This document shows, in pieces, positions 7,605 to 17,113 of a stretch of 34,953 nucleotides of DNA (within the stretch, counting starts at the first letter, position 1; each line of letters begins with the position of its first letter). The stretch covers positions 1 to 34,953 of the forward strand of contig CAMWIJ010000029.1 of the NCBI GenBank assembly GCA_947174275.1, written 5' to 3'. Origin of the DNA: an uncultured Muribaculaceae bacterium (lineage in GTDB: Bacteria; Bacteroidota; Bacteroidia; Bacteroidales; Muribaculaceae). The notes under the pieces were generated by a model, which did not search any database, had not been told where the DNA came from, and worked only from the letters and a program-made list of their open reading frames with translations. Position numbers and translations under genes: made by a program.

Positions 7605-9749
7605 TTATTTAGTGGGGTCGATGCCCATGTTATAGAAGATGAACGCATAGCGGTCAGCAAGTTCGCCGATAAGCTTGCTCACGGGTTTACCCGCGCCGTG
7701 ACCCGCATCGGATTGTATGCTGATGAGCTTGGGGGCGTCGCCGGTATCGGCGGCTTGAAGCGTGGCGGCATACTTGAACGAGTGGGCCGGCACCACGCGG
7801 TCATCGTGGTCGGCCGTGGTGACCAGAATTGCGGGATAGGGAGTGCCGTCGTTGCGGATAGTGTGGAGAGGCGAGTAGCCGAGGAGATAGTCGGCCATTT
7901 CCTTGGAGTCGGCCGAGGTGCCGTAGTCGTTGGCCCAGTTCCAGCCTATGGTGAAGAGGTGGTAGCGCATCATATCCATGACGCCCACACCGGGAAGCGC
8001 CACCTTGAAGAGGTCGGGGCGGAGGTTGACTGTCGCACCCACGAGCAGACCGCCGTTCGACGCTCCCTCAATAGCGAGATAGTCGGGCGAAGTATAGCCC
8101 TCGCCGATGAGATATTCGGCAGCGGCGATAAAGTCGTTGAACACGTTGAGCTTATTCATCTTCGTTCCGGCCTGATGCCATGCCTCGCCATACTCTGAGC
8201 CGCCGCGCAGATTAGCCTGGGCGTATATACCCCCGTTTTCGAGCCACACCAGTCGCTGGCTGCTGAAACCGGGAGGCAGGCTTACATTGAAACCGCCGTA
8301 GCCGTAGAGATAGACGGGGTTCTTGCCGTTGCGCTCGATGCCTTTCTTATAAGTGAGAAACATCGGTATCTTCGTGCCGTCGGCCGAGGGGTAGAACACC
8401 TGCTCGGTCACATAGTCGTCGAGGTCGACGCCCTTGATTGTCGGCTCGCTCACAAGCGTGCTTGCGCCGGTGGCAGTATCGAAGCTGTACACCGCAGAGG
8501 GGTAGGTAAACGACGTGAAAGAGTAATACACCTCGTCGCTGCCCTTGTCGGTGCTGAAATAGGCGGTGCCGAATGTCGGAAACTCGACGGCGCCAAGGCG
8601 GTTGCCCTTGCGGTCGTAGACATAAGCGCGGCCCGACGCGTCCTGCTCATAGCTCACAATCATTTTGTCACTTCCGGTAAGGTCGACGGCGGTGAGCACG
8701 CCCTCCCCTTCTGGTATAACCTCGGTCCAATTCTCCTTGGCCGGCTTTTTCGGGTCAGCAGCCATGAGGCGCTTGTTGGGTGCGTTGTAGTCGGTGATGA
8801 AGAGAATTTTGCCGTCGACCACGTCGACGGGAGTTATCTCGTAGTCCTGCGAGGGCTCCATGACGGTCCAGGCGTCAGGCTTGCCGTCGGCGCAACGGAA
8901 TATCACCGAGTTACCGTTGCCCTCACCCGCTCCGAGGATGAAGATATACTCTTCCGAGTCAGGCACCCATGAGGTGTGGAAGTGGAGCGGCTTGGAGGGA
9001 TTCTCGTATATGAGCGCATCGGCGCTCTGCGGGGTTCCGAGCTTATGGTAGTACACCTGGTGGTTCTCGTTGGCGTTGCTGTACTCCTTACCCTCCTCAG
9101 GACGCGGATAGGCGCTGTAAAGGAAACCCTCGCCGAGCCAGTGCGGCTCCGAGAACTTGGCCCACTCGATATGGTCGGGCAGCAGCTCGCGCGAGTCGGT
9201 ATCCATCACATATATCTCTTCCCAGTCGGAGCCGTTGCGCGATATGGTGTAGCCTGTGTAGCGGCCCTTGCCCACATTCGATCTGAACAGGCCCGAGAGC
9301 GCCACGGTGCCGTTGTCGCTGAGAGTGTTGGGATCGAGAAACACCTCCCCCTGGCGACCCACCGAATCGGTGCGGTAGATTACCGACTGGTTCTGGAGGC
9401 CCGAGTTGGCATAATAGTAATAGCGTCCGTCGGCGGCACGTTCGGGCACGCCCACACGCGGATAGTCGAAGAGCTGTGTCAACCGTCGGCTGAGACTGTC
9501 GCGGAAAGGTATCTGCGACATATATTTGCGCGTCACGGCGTTTTCGGCCTTGACCCATTCGAGGGTTGCTTCGGCCGTGTCGTTTTCGAGCGGACGGTAA
9601 GGGTCGGCCACTTCGGTGCCGAAATACACGTCGACCGTGTTGTCCGACGGTGCCTCAGGATATGAGAGCGCCTTGTTGCCGGAGCATCCTGTGCCGATAG
9701 CCGCGGCCGCGCCCAAGGGGAGCATCATAAGCTTTATGCGGTGGTTCAT
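7605..9749 (-). CDS. Prolyl oligopeptidase family (S9A) serine peptidase, probable lipoprotein
   Basis: This 714-aa enzyme cleaves short proline-containing peptides, probably in the periplasm. The start chosen is the ATG at 9749 (MNHRIKLMML), which gives a signal with a cysteine at residue 22 (TGC-SG); the longer frame to 9809 would run over the promoter. An N-terminal beta-propeller (about 90-440) precedes an alpha/beta-hydrolase domain. The triad is visible: Ser564 in EGASNGG, Asp650 in DHDDRVVP, and His684 in SDAGHGAGKP. The GSEYGEAWHQAG motif around 518-528 is also typical. It is the first gene of a four-gene cluster, with a promoter at 9807-9814. Confidence 0.93.
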   Translation of the reverse strand: MNHRIKLMMLPLGAAAAIGTGCSGNKALSYPEAPSDNTVDVYFGTEVADPYRPLENDTAEATLEWVKAENAVTRKYMSQIPFRDSLSRRLTQLFDYPRVGVPERAADGRYYYYANSGLQNQSVIYRTDSVGRQGEVFLDPNTLSDNGTVALSGLFRSNVGKGRYTGYTISRNGSDWEEIYVMDTDSRELLPDHIEWAKFSEPHWLGEGFLYSAYPRPEEGKEYSNANENHQVYYHKLGTPQSADALIYENPSKPLHFHTSWVPDSEEYIFILGAGEGNGNSVIFRCADGKPDAWTVMEPSQDYEITPVDVVDGKILFITDYNAPNKRLMAADPKKPAKENWTEVIPEGEGVLTAVDLTGSDKMIVSYEQDASGRAYVYDRKGNRLGAVEFPTFGTAYFSTDKGSDEVYYSFTSFTYPSAVYSFDTATGASTLVSEPTIKGVDLDDYVTEQVFYPSADGTKIPMFLTYKKGIERNGKNPVYLYGYGGFNVSLPPGFSSQRLVWLENGGIYAQANLRGGSEYGEAWHQAGTKMNKLNVFNDFIAAAEYLIGEGYTSPDYLAIEGASNGGLLVGATVNLRPDLFKVALPGVGVMDMMRYHLFTIGWNWANDYGTSADSKEMADYLLGYSPLHTIRNDGTPYPAILVTTADHDDRVVPAHSFKYAATLQAADTGDAPKLISIQSDAGHGAGKPVSKLIGELADRYAFIFYNMGIDPTK

Positions 9750-9806
9750 CGTTGTTAAGCGATAATTAAAGTTAGAGGGAGATGTGAAAATTTTTGATTG
9801 AAGCTG

Positions 9807-9814
9807 CAAATATA
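9807..9814 (-). promoter_or_regulatory. -7 element for the S9A peptidase cluster
   Basis: TATATTTG followed by CAG on the minus strand fits TAnnTTTG and places the transcript start near 9800, about 50 nt before the ATG at 9749. It argues against the longer upstream start. No TTTG at exact -33 spacing was found. Confidence 0.55.
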
Positions 9815-9885
9815 CCTATAATATGAAGATAACAGGCCGCCCAAAGCTCGCTTAACCTTATTTAACTAATAAAAGAGCCGCAATA

Positions 9886-9917
9886 TTTGGCGGCGCGAAA
9901 AAAAGGTCGTACCTTTG
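9886..9917 (+). promoter_or_regulatory. Promoter of the initiator tRNA gene
   Basis: TTTG at 9886-9889, a spacer of 20 nt and TACCTTTG at 9910-9917 together match the Bacteroidetes consensus. Transcription should begin around 9924, about 12 nt before the tRNA. Confidence 0.85.
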
Positions 9918-9935
9918 CACTCACAAACGAAACAT

Positions 9936-10010
<75 letters not shown>

Positions 10011-10014
10011 GTAA

Positions 10015-10050
10015 AGCGCCGAAGGCATCAGCCTCCGGCGCTAACTTTTT
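10015..10050 (+). terminator. Rho-independent terminator of the tRNA gene
   Basis: AGCGCCG (10015-10021) pairs with CGGCGCT (10036-10042), with an inner AGGC/GCCT stem, and is followed by AACTTTTT. Confidence 0.85.
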
Positions 10051-10141
10051 CCGCCCTGCCCTGCCGCATCATAGCGCCCGACGATATTGCGGACGAGATT
10101 AAGGTGGACGCGCTTTGTCTACCTCTCGGTTGAATAAGGCG

Positions 10142-10190
10142 CTGAGAAACTGTTCAAATTTTATTGAATAAAAGTCAAACAGTTTCTCAG
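10142..10190. terminator. Long palindrome at the end of the glycosidase/corrinoid operon
   Basis: CTGAGAAACTGTT (10142-10154) is a perfect inverted repeat of AACAGTTTCTCAG (10178-10190). The arms extend imperfectly on the outside (ATAAGGC/GCCTTAT), and the AT-rich loop is itself partly self-complementary (TTATT/AATAA). It lies 17 nt after the stop of the last operon gene (10207) and could end that transcript. Its size and symmetry would also fit a dispersed repetitive palindrome. Nothing recognisable lies in 10051-10141. Confidence 0.6.
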
Positions 10191-10206
10191 ACAGCCTTAT
10201 GTGTTT

Positions 10207-13200
10207 TCACCTACTCAGGACGAGGCGAATCTGACCATAGCAGGGTAACGACGGGAGCGCTTTGCAGTAGTTGCCCCATGCTATCTCGGGATAGTCCCAG
10301 CGATTGTCGGCATAGAGCGACAATACTCCTTCTTCATCATGCGAGAGGCGGCATGCTACTTCTGCATCAGGCGATACGACGGATATCGATGGCTTGTCTT
10401 GCCCCTGGCTTAGTGTGTACCAGTTTACATTCTCTTTCATCGCTTTGGCGGCCATAGTGAGCGGCCTGTTGCATGGAGCGCCGCGGTCAGACCAATAGTA
10501 ATAGTCATGCGTATCGCGAGCCCACTCCTGCTCGGGACGCATGCCATAAGCGGGCACATAGGAATTGAACAGATCTACCGAACCTGTATTGCCCGACATG
10601 GAGCCCTCGGGATAATTATCCCAATATCCTGCCCGATCCCATGAGAGAGTACGATAAGTGTCAGGCAGAATAAACGCAAGGCCCGTCTCACGCAGATACC
10701 CGTCGGGGAGTCCATCGACAGTGTAATCAACATTGATGTTTCCGTTTGGACTCACCGAGATTGCGTATTGTACCTGAATATCGTTATATGAGCCGGTGAT
10801 GTTAACAAGGATATTTTTGCCTGCATTATTCCATGAGAGCGACTCCTTGACCCAATCGGCAGGATTGATTTCGATATGATCGGCCATCTTCCTGACCTCA
10901 GCTCCGGTGAGATGATTGAAGTTGACGTAGGCATTGAGATACGGCCCCTTTTCAATCACTTTGACACCATCGACCTCGGCGCCGGAAATCAAGCCGGTGA
11001 CGTGGTCGAACGGCACTGCAAACCCATCGCCATGTATCGTGATTCCGTCAGCACCCTCGGTGACCGACAGGGATTTTGAGGCATTCAGTCCGTCGGGATA
11101 ATCGATTGTACGGTCGCCAATCGTAAACAGATAGCTGTCGATGATAGCCTCCCGGCAATCCATGAACTCAATGAACAGTGAATCACCTGACTGATAGTCA
11201 ATCGGAGGTATCTGAAGGATTGCTTTCTGATGAGGAGCGGCCGCAGGCATTGTCAGGGGAATAGTGCGCCCCTTATAGCGGGCCTGCGACTTTACCTCAC
11301 TGAGATTGGTGTGGTCGAAACGATTGAACACCGTGAGCTGCAACGGTAGTCCCGCTATGGGATGAATAATCCGTTGATTCTCTATGCGTATGGGCGAATA
11401 GGCCTTCTTGGTGGCCCAGAACTCAGGTTTAGGACGGCGCCATATATCCACTATACCCCAGTCACCGTAGCCAACGCAATCCCCACGGAAACCATCAGGC
11501 TTTGCCGTATGTGCAAATTCCTTCCAATAGTCGGTACCATATCGGGGGCTGGGCAGGTGAAACACTTCGTCGACATATCCCCAGATGGCTCCACCAAGCG
11601 CACCGGGAGCATTGTAGACACCATTCCACATCATATCGAGCGACTTGCCCCAGAACTCACGTATATTAGGGTCTTCACGAAGAGTAGCATAAGTGTAACA
11701 TGCGGGGTGGGCCCACTCATCGAACAGGGCGGGGATGCCTTCACCCTGAAATCCTGACGTATGCTTGCCCCATTGCCACAGATTGCCGTTCACATCCTGA
11801 TAGTGCATGCTCAGCAAATCATATATCGGTTTAGTATCGGCCGGCTGCGAGCCGGGATAGCTGAAAATTATCGGACGGGAAGCATCATAATCTCTCAAGA
11901 AGTCATGGCTGAGTTGGAAGTTGGTCCCATAGAGACTTTCATTGCCGATGCTCCAGAAGAGGATTGACGGATGAGGCTGAAACGACTTGGCCATCTCCTC
12001 GAGTTGTCCGAGATATTGGGCCGTAAACGTCGAATCGTTCTGAGAGGCACCCGGCGCATAATTCTTCTGCCGGTAAGTATCGACAAAACATGCGGCGGCC
12101 TCACACTCCACATATATGCCATAGCGATCGCAGAATTCAAGGAAACGCTCCGTAGGAGGATAATGTGATGTACGTACAAAATTCATATTGGCCTCCTTGA
12201 AGAGCACGGCGTCAATACTGTCTATTTCACGCGTTGTGGCGCGTCCGAGCTCGGGATGGATGTCGTGGCGGCAAGCTCCGCGCAGTTTCACAGGCTTGCC
12301 GTTGACCAGCATCCGGTCGTTGTCGATTCTTATCTCACGGAAACCTATCTGCTTTGTCATAGAGGCTTCTGTCTTGCCGGATTTTATCAGATCAAGCACG
12401 AGCCGGTAAAGATTGGGATGCTCGGCGTCCCACTTCGCAGGATTTGCTACTTGAAGCGTGAGATGATTCGATCCATTGTCAAGACTGATTACCTTCCGAG
12501 CCACTTTGAGACCCTGTGGTGACAGAAGAGAGACAGCCAGTTGGGCCTGCGGCTCACCTTCATAATCAAAACCGATTTTCAAATCTGCATCGCGGTAAAC
12601 GGAGTCAAGCGACGTCTCAACATGAAGATTGCTGATATAGTCAACGGGAACCGCATACATTGTAACATCGCGCAATATGCCGCATACAGGATGATGAGCA
12701 TAGCCCGATGCATACGATATTTCCTCGACCGGATCAATCAGGCGCAATTCTATAACGTTCTTTTTGCCCGGGTGTACAAAGCGGGTAATATCAGTCTCCC
12801 AGCGACTGAAACCACCGCGGTGTTCGCGCACGGTCTTGCCGTTGACGACAAGAGTAGCGTAGCTGTATGTGCCATCAAATCGTAATATTATCTTGTGCCC
12901 TGCGAAATCCTTGGGAATGTCCACGGAGCGTCGATAAGTCACCGCCTCGTCATGTTGCACACCGTAACCCTGCATGGCGATTTCGCCCGGAACATTGATT
13001 TTTGTCCACTTCGACGAAGGCGAGAATCTAAAATCCCACTTGCCGTTCAGGTCAATGGTGTGGCGCTTCACACCCGTCACCGTAGTGGGAATTATACGAC
13101 TGTGAACGGCATATGATTCGTATGGTGCATATGCTGCACACTCGGTCACTCCGTAGCCCAGCGCCACGATAAGCGTAATCACTCCGGCAATAAAGTTTCT

Positions 13201-13209
13201 TATGTTCAT
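10207..13209 (-). CDS. Glycoside hydrolase family 2, beta-galactosidase-like, exported
   Basis: This 1000-aa protein has a Sec signal peptide (cleavage near residue 26, ECAA-YAPY). The GH2 order is jelly-roll sugar-binding domain (about 45-190), immunoglobulin-like domain (about 195-290), TIM barrel (about 293-600), then a C-terminal LacZ domain-5-like region (about 730-990). Catalytic residues are Glu424 in IGNES (acid/base) and Glu498 in LFDEWAHP (nucleophile). Typical GH2 strings are NGKPVKLRG and RTSHYPP. The family removes beta-linked galactose, glucuronic acid or related sugars from non-reducing ends; the sugar cannot be read here. It is the last gene of the nine-gene operon, 88 nt after the GH95-like gene, and probably acts in the periplasm. 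Confidence 0.92.
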   Translation of the reverse strand: MNIRNFIAGVITLIVALGYGVTECAAYAPYESYAVHSRIIPTTVTGVKRHTIDLNGKWDFRFSPSSKWTKINVPGEIAMQGYGVQHDEAVTYRRSVDIPKDFAGHKIILRFDGTYSYATLVVNGKTVREHRGGFSRWETDITRFVHPGKKNVIELRLIDPVEEISYASGYAHHPVCGILRDVTMYAVPVDYISNLHVETSLDSVYRDADLKIGFDYEGEPQAQLAVSLLSPQGLKVARKVISLDNGSNHLTLQVANPAKWDAEHPNLYRLVLDLIKSGKTEASMTKQIGFREIRIDNDRMLVNGKPVKLRGACRHDIHPELGRATTREIDSIDAVLFKEANMNFVRTSHYPPTERFLEFCDRYGIYVECEAAACFVDTYRQKNYAPGASQNDSTFTAQYLGQLEEMAKSFQPHPSILFWSIGNESLYGTNFQLSHDFLRDYDASRPIIFSYPGSQPADTKPIYDLLSMHYQDVNGNLWQWGKHTSGFQGEGIPALFDEWAHPACYTYATLREDPNIREFWGKSLDMMWNGVYNAPGALGGAIWGYVDEVFHLPSPRYGTDYWKEFAHTAKPDGFRGDCVGYGDWGIVDIWRRPKPEFWATKKAYSPIRIENQRIIHPIAGLPLQLTVFNRFDHTNLSEVKSQARYKGRTIPLTMPAAAPHQKAILQIPPIDYQSGDSLFIEFMDCREAIIDSYLFTIGDRTIDYPDGLNASKSLSVTEGADGITIHGDGFAVPFDHVTGLISGAEVDGVKVIEKGPYLNAYVNFNHLTGAEVRKMADHIEINPADWVKESLSWNNAGKNILVNITGSYNDIQVQYAISVSPNGNINVDYTVDGLPDGYLRETGLAFILPDTYRTLSWDRAGYWDNYPEGSMSGNTGSVDLFNSYVPAYGMRPEQEWARDTHDYYYWSDRGAPCNRPLTMAAKAMKENVNWYTLSQGQDKPSISVVSPDAEVACRLSHDEEGVLSLYADNRWDYPEIAWGNYCKALPSLPCYGQIRLVLSR

Positions 13210-13297
13210 GATTGGATAATTTAATTCTTCAAAAAGAAATACTCTCAGCTCAGTATACCATAGGAGCTATTCCCGTTATATTCACCCATTGTCTGAC

Positions 13298-15544
13298 TCA
13301 AAAACTCACAGATGTCCACTTTCCCGCAGGGAGATCTACGGTATGCGTATCGCCACGGAACGCAACTTTGAATCTGCCACCCCGCTCTCCTAACATACGG
13401 ACATCAGCGAGCTGTCCGTTCTTAATATCTGCGCTGACCAGCACGGCTCCCTCTGCACGAAGTCGGGTGAAGCCTACATCAGTCCAGTCGGAAGGTATGG
13501 CCGGAAAGAGACTTATGACACCTGTATGGCTCTGCAACAGCATCTCCTGTATGCCTGACGCAAAAGCAAAATTTCCTTCGAGCGTGAAAGGGCGGTAAGT
13601 GAACCGTGATAAACCCGAGGCCGTCTGGTCGCCGTTGACGTGGAATGTATTTGGCAGACAAAAAGCGCGTGCGAATGTCGACAAGGCCTTGGCAGCGCCA
13701 TCGCCGTCGGCATTGCGGGCCTTCATGTTACCGAGCCACGCATAGGAGTATCCGGCCCAGTAGTCAGGGCCGATTGAGTCAAGACGAGCTATTGTCGCCT
13801 CGATTATTGCGGCCTCTTCAGGGCCGTGACTCCGGTCTATAAGCCCGAGCGGATGAATAGCCATGGCATGCGAGAAGTGGCGATGCGACACATTATAGGC
13901 ATAACCGGGAGCGAATGTCAGCGAACCGTCATCACCAAGATCAAGCTGCGGCAACTGGTCAAGGTCGGCGCGCCAACGGCGGCTGTCATCGGAAAGTCCT
14001 AAACTGTCGGCCATCTCAGCAGCAATGCCAAACAGATAGCGCGTCAGCGATAAGTCGTAGTTGGTCATATCCTTGAACCATGCAGTAATGTCGTTGTCAT
14101 TTATCTCCGGACTTGAACTGAATTCCAGTCTGCGCATTCCGTCCGGAGCGACCTCGGTCTGCTGTTCAAGAAAGACAGCAACATCACGGGTAAACGGATA
14201 AGCCCGTGAGCGCAGAAACTCATTGTCGCCGCTGTAACGCCAGTGCTTGTGGAAATGCTGTGCAAGCCACGCGCCGCACACCTGCGACATGCTATACTGT
14301 ATCCAGCCACCCATCGGCTCTCCGGTGAGAGTGACCACACCCGGCACATTCATGCCTTCTTTGCCAAAATATTCACGGGTATATTTCTTATACACATCGC
14401 GCTGTTTCCAAAGCGTGTTAAGATAGCCCAGACCTTCTTCAAGATGATTGCCGGCATAGACAGGCCAGTAGCTCAGCTGTGTATTGAGGTCATGATGATA
14501 ATCTCCTTTCCACGGGGGGAGATAACCGTTGTCGGCCGTCCATACGGCCTGAAGCGATATGGGATAGGAATCGGCACGGGATGCGCTTCCAAGCTTGTAC
14601 ATCTCGTTGTCATACTGCTTTTGCAGCAACGAATCCGGCAGACGCACCGACGATGCCGTATTAAAAGCATTCCAGTAGTCAAGATGTGAGCGAAAATCAG
14701 CCTCCATACCGCGTTCCATAGCCTTACGCACCTCATCGACAGCGTTATTATCAGTGAATGTCGACGTAACACTCCATGCGCCGCGAAGCGTCGACCCGTG
14801 CCGTTCCGAAGCCGACGCCACATCATAAGCAAAGTTGCTCCAGCCAGGCTGGTGATAGAGTTCCACACCGTCGTCAAGGCGCTCTATGGTGCCTTGCTCA
14901 TAGCCCAGCCGCCCCAAAGCCGCGCCCGACTGGTCGGTGCCTCTACTGTCGTTAGGCACGGAGTAGACAGGAGCCACTATGACCGGGGCTGGCAGCACCG
15001 AGTCGGGCAAGTTGGTAAACTCGTACCACCCCACCGGCGCTCCGGCATGGACAAATGTGACGAGCCTCACACCCGAGGGCCAGATTACCTCGCAGGCGGC
15101 ATCGGCAAGCGATAGCCTTACGCTCCGCGGCTTGCCGAGTGCGGCTATGTCAAATTCCAGAGCCGCCCCGGGAATCTTCGACGGCGCAGCCTCTATGTCA
15201 TAGGGTAAATCCATTTTCTTCTGGACAGGAGAATAGTCGCCACGGCGAATGTGCTCCTTAACCCATTCAAAACTGTAATTGGGTCCGCTCAGCGAGTCTG
15301 ACGCGCGAAGATCCCACAGATCTGTACGATCAAGCGACATACGCAGACGGTCGCCATTACGCCACACCAACGCTCCCACAGTAGCGTTTCCAAGTGGCAC
15401 AGCCTCATCCCAACGCGTGGCCAGCGAATCGAACACAAGATCACTTTCACCGGCATGCACTTGCAGATTCCTTGAACCCGTACAGGATATTAAGGCCTGA
15501 AATGCAATAGCAGTTGCACCTATGACAGATAATAGTATTCGCAT
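13298..15544 (-). CDS. GH95-like glycosidase (alpha-L-fucosidase/galactosidase type), lipoprotein
   Basis: This is a 748-aa predicted lipoprotein (ALISC, Cys21). The N-terminal domain (about 35-270) has the GH95-type opening WDEAVPLGNATVGALVW. An (alpha/alpha)6 barrel follows, with HHDLNTQLSYWP (350-361), SSSPE with Glu480, and HRHFSHAMAIHP (555-566). Near 656 is EGNFAFASGI, then MLLQSHTG and LFPAIPSDW. GH95 enzymes cleave alpha-L-fucose or alpha-L-galactose by inversion. Two positions that are usually Asn (in N-I-N) and Asp (in DGNFG) appear here as Asp352 and Glu656, so the specificity may be altered. It lies 39 nt after the RACo gene in the operon and is likely periplasmic. Confidence 0.82.
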   Translation of the reverse strand: MRILLSVIGATAIAFQALISCTGSRNLQVHAGESDLVFDSLATRWDEAVPLGNATVGALVWRNGDRLRMSLDRTDLWDLRASDSLSGPNYSFEWVKEHIRRGDYSPVQKKMDLPYDIEAAPSKIPGAALEFDIAALGKPRSVRLSLADAACEVIWPSGVRLVTFVHAGAPVGWYEFTNLPDSVLPAPVIVAPVYSVPNDSRGTDQSGAALGRLGYEQGTIERLDDGVELYHQPGWSNFAYDVASASERHGSTLRGAWSVTSTFTDNNAVDEVRKAMERGMEADFRSHLDYWNAFNTASSVRLPDSLLQKQYDNEMYKLGSASRADSYPISLQAVWTADNGYLPPWKGDYHHDLNTQLSYWPVYAGNHLEEGLGYLNTLWKQRDVYKKYTREYFGKEGMNVPGVVTLTGEPMGGWIQYSMSQVCGAWLAQHFHKHWRYSGDNEFLRSRAYPFTRDVAVFLEQQTEVAPDGMRRLEFSSSPEINDNDITAWFKDMTNYDLSLTRYLFGIAAEMADSLGLSDDSRRWRADLDQLPQLDLGDDGSLTFAPGYAYNVSHRHFSHAMAIHPLGLIDRSHGPEEAAIIEATIARLDSIGPDYWAGYSYAWLGNMKARNADGDGAAKALSTFARAFCLPNTFHVNGDQTASGLSRFTYRPFTLEGNFAFASGIQEMLLQSHTGVISLFPAIPSDWTDVGFTRLRAEGAVLVSADIKNGQLADVRMLGERGGRFKVAFRGDTHTVDLPAGKWTSVSF

Positions 15545-15583
15545 CTGTAAATTGTTTAATATTTATGGATTGATATTGTTTTT

Positions 15584-17113
15584 TTATGTGATAGAAGAAA
15601 AAAACATTTCTCGACAAAATATTTCCTGAAAATTAATATCTGATTCAAGAGCGCAAAACTTAATACGGTTCAATATCTCCGGAATCCGATTTCTCTCGGT
15701 GTGCCTGAGATTGGCACAAGCACCGGATAGAGAAGAATTAACGATTTTGCAGAACTGTCCTATTTCAAAATCTTTAAACAGACCTAATGCTTGCATTTTG
15801 GCGAGATTGATATGATAGCCCATACCTCCGGTGAGATAAATCGTCTTTAAACGCGACGGCTCTATCCCCGCTTCTTTAAGCAATAATTCCACACCTGCCG
15901 ACAAGGCTGCTTTGGCAAGCTGAAATTCTCTAATATCCTGAATGCTGATATACACATCAGGGGCAAACGAATATAACTCAGTCTCAGAATCGATAAAAGC
16001 TCCCGTGAAATCAATTTTTGATGATGACAATAGATACTCTATCGCTTCAATCAGACCACTACCACAAAAGCCTCGCGGCTTGTCACCCGCAACCGTCAGA
16101 AGCTTAGGCCCTTCATCTTCATGCTCTATTGCATACACCGCGCCGGCCGAGGCCCTCATCCCACATGATATGTTAAGACCCTCAAATGCGGGGCCGGCAG
16201 CCGTGGAGGTGCAGAATATACTGTCGCGGCAGCCTAATGCTATTTCTCCGTTCGTGCCAAGATCTATCAGCATCTGCCATTCGTCACTGTCAGCGATACC
16301 ACAGGCCTGAATGCCACACAGAATATCACTCCCTACAAAATGACTGATATTAGGGAGCAATTCCACTTTACAGGATTCCTGCAACATATCCCAACCAAGC
16401 TGCGAAGCTGAATAAGAATAGGAACCGTTGGTCAACGAACAAAAAGGAGCACAAGACAGCCGCTCCACATTAAGCCCGGCAAAAAAGTGGTGCATCGCAG
16501 TATTCCCTGCAATTATCACACCGGTAATATTTCCGACATGGATATGATTATGAAGCAGACGGTAGATGTGGTCGCCTATGCACTTCCTTGTCATATCCGT
16601 GAGCGACTGGGCATTTGATGGTGATTTCATTGCGAATGCTATACGCGATATTATATCAGCACCGGCCGAAGTCTGGGGATTTATGCCCTCCGACGAAGCA
16701 ATCACCTGCTGTGTGGAAAGGTCAATGAGCTGCGCAACGATAGTTGTGGAACCTAAATCAACAGCTATCCCTGCCGGATGCCGACTTTCAATGCATGGAG
16801 CAATCGGATTAGTAACACCCGGATTGATCAGCATATCATTAGAGGGCAATTCTATCACAATATCATCTTCAATCCTACTCATACAAGCCAGATACCACGA
16901 GTCATCAAGATGCTTCCGCTCAATGACAGCTTTATGTCGCCGGTTTTTTGCAACAGTACCTTTTATCACACGCACCTTACAGTTGCCGCATACGCCCCTG
17001 CCCGCGCATGGCATCTGAAGATTATATTCAGAGAGAATATCAGACAAAAGTGTACCATGTGCGACACTAATGGTTTTGCAATCAGGATACAATGTGAGTT
17101 TATGGTATTTCAT
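15584..17113 (-). CDS. Corrinoid reactivator: 2Fe-2S ferredoxin plus ASKHA ATPase (RACo-type)
   Basis: This 509-aa cytoplasmic protein is of the kind that uses ATP and an iron-sulphur cluster to reduce inactive Co(II) to Co(I) on corrinoid methyl carriers. The N-terminal ferredoxin domain carries four cysteines, C36-x5-C42-x2-C45-x31-C77. The C-terminal ASKHA domain shows VDLGSTT, LIDLGTNGEIALG, TSTAAGPAFEG, GDKPRGFCGSGL and YLTGGMGY. The ATG at 17113 is preferred because it overlaps the previous stop (ATGA); a GTG at 17119 is possible. Its neighbours are a corrinoid protein and two UroD-type methyltransferases, which is the usual setting. A shared substrate protein with the MetH-like neighbour is an inference. 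Confidence 0.92.
   Translation of the reverse strand: MKYHKLTLYPDCKTISVAHGTLLSDILSEYNLQMPCAGRGVCGNCKVRVIKGTVAKNRRHKAVIERKHLDDSWYLACMSRIEDDIVIELPSNDMLINPGVTNPIAPCIESRHPAGIAVDLGSTTIVAQLIDLSTQQVIASSEGINPQTSAGADIISRIAFAMKSPSNAQSLTDMTRKCIGDHIYRLLHNHIHVGNITGVIIAGNTAMHHFFAGLNVERLSCAPFCSLTNGSYSYSASQLGWDMLQESCKVELLPNISHFVGSDILCGIQACGIADSDEWQMLIDLGTNGEIALGCRDSIFCTSTAAGPAFEGLNISCGMRASAGAVYAIEHEDEGPKLLTVAGDKPRGFCGSGLIEAIEYLLSSSKIDFTGAFIDSETELYSFAPDVYISIQDIREFQLAKAALSAGVELLLKEAGIEPSRLKTIYLTGGMGYHINLAKMQALGLFKDFEIGQFCKIVNSSLSGACANLRHTERNRIPEILNRIKFCALESDINFQEIFCREMFFSSIT

Noticed and set aside
10051-10141. Possible small gene or attachment site after the tRNA terminator
   Set aside because: Only short weak inverted repeats (AGGTGGAC/GTCTACCT) were found; no repeat of the tRNA end is visible.
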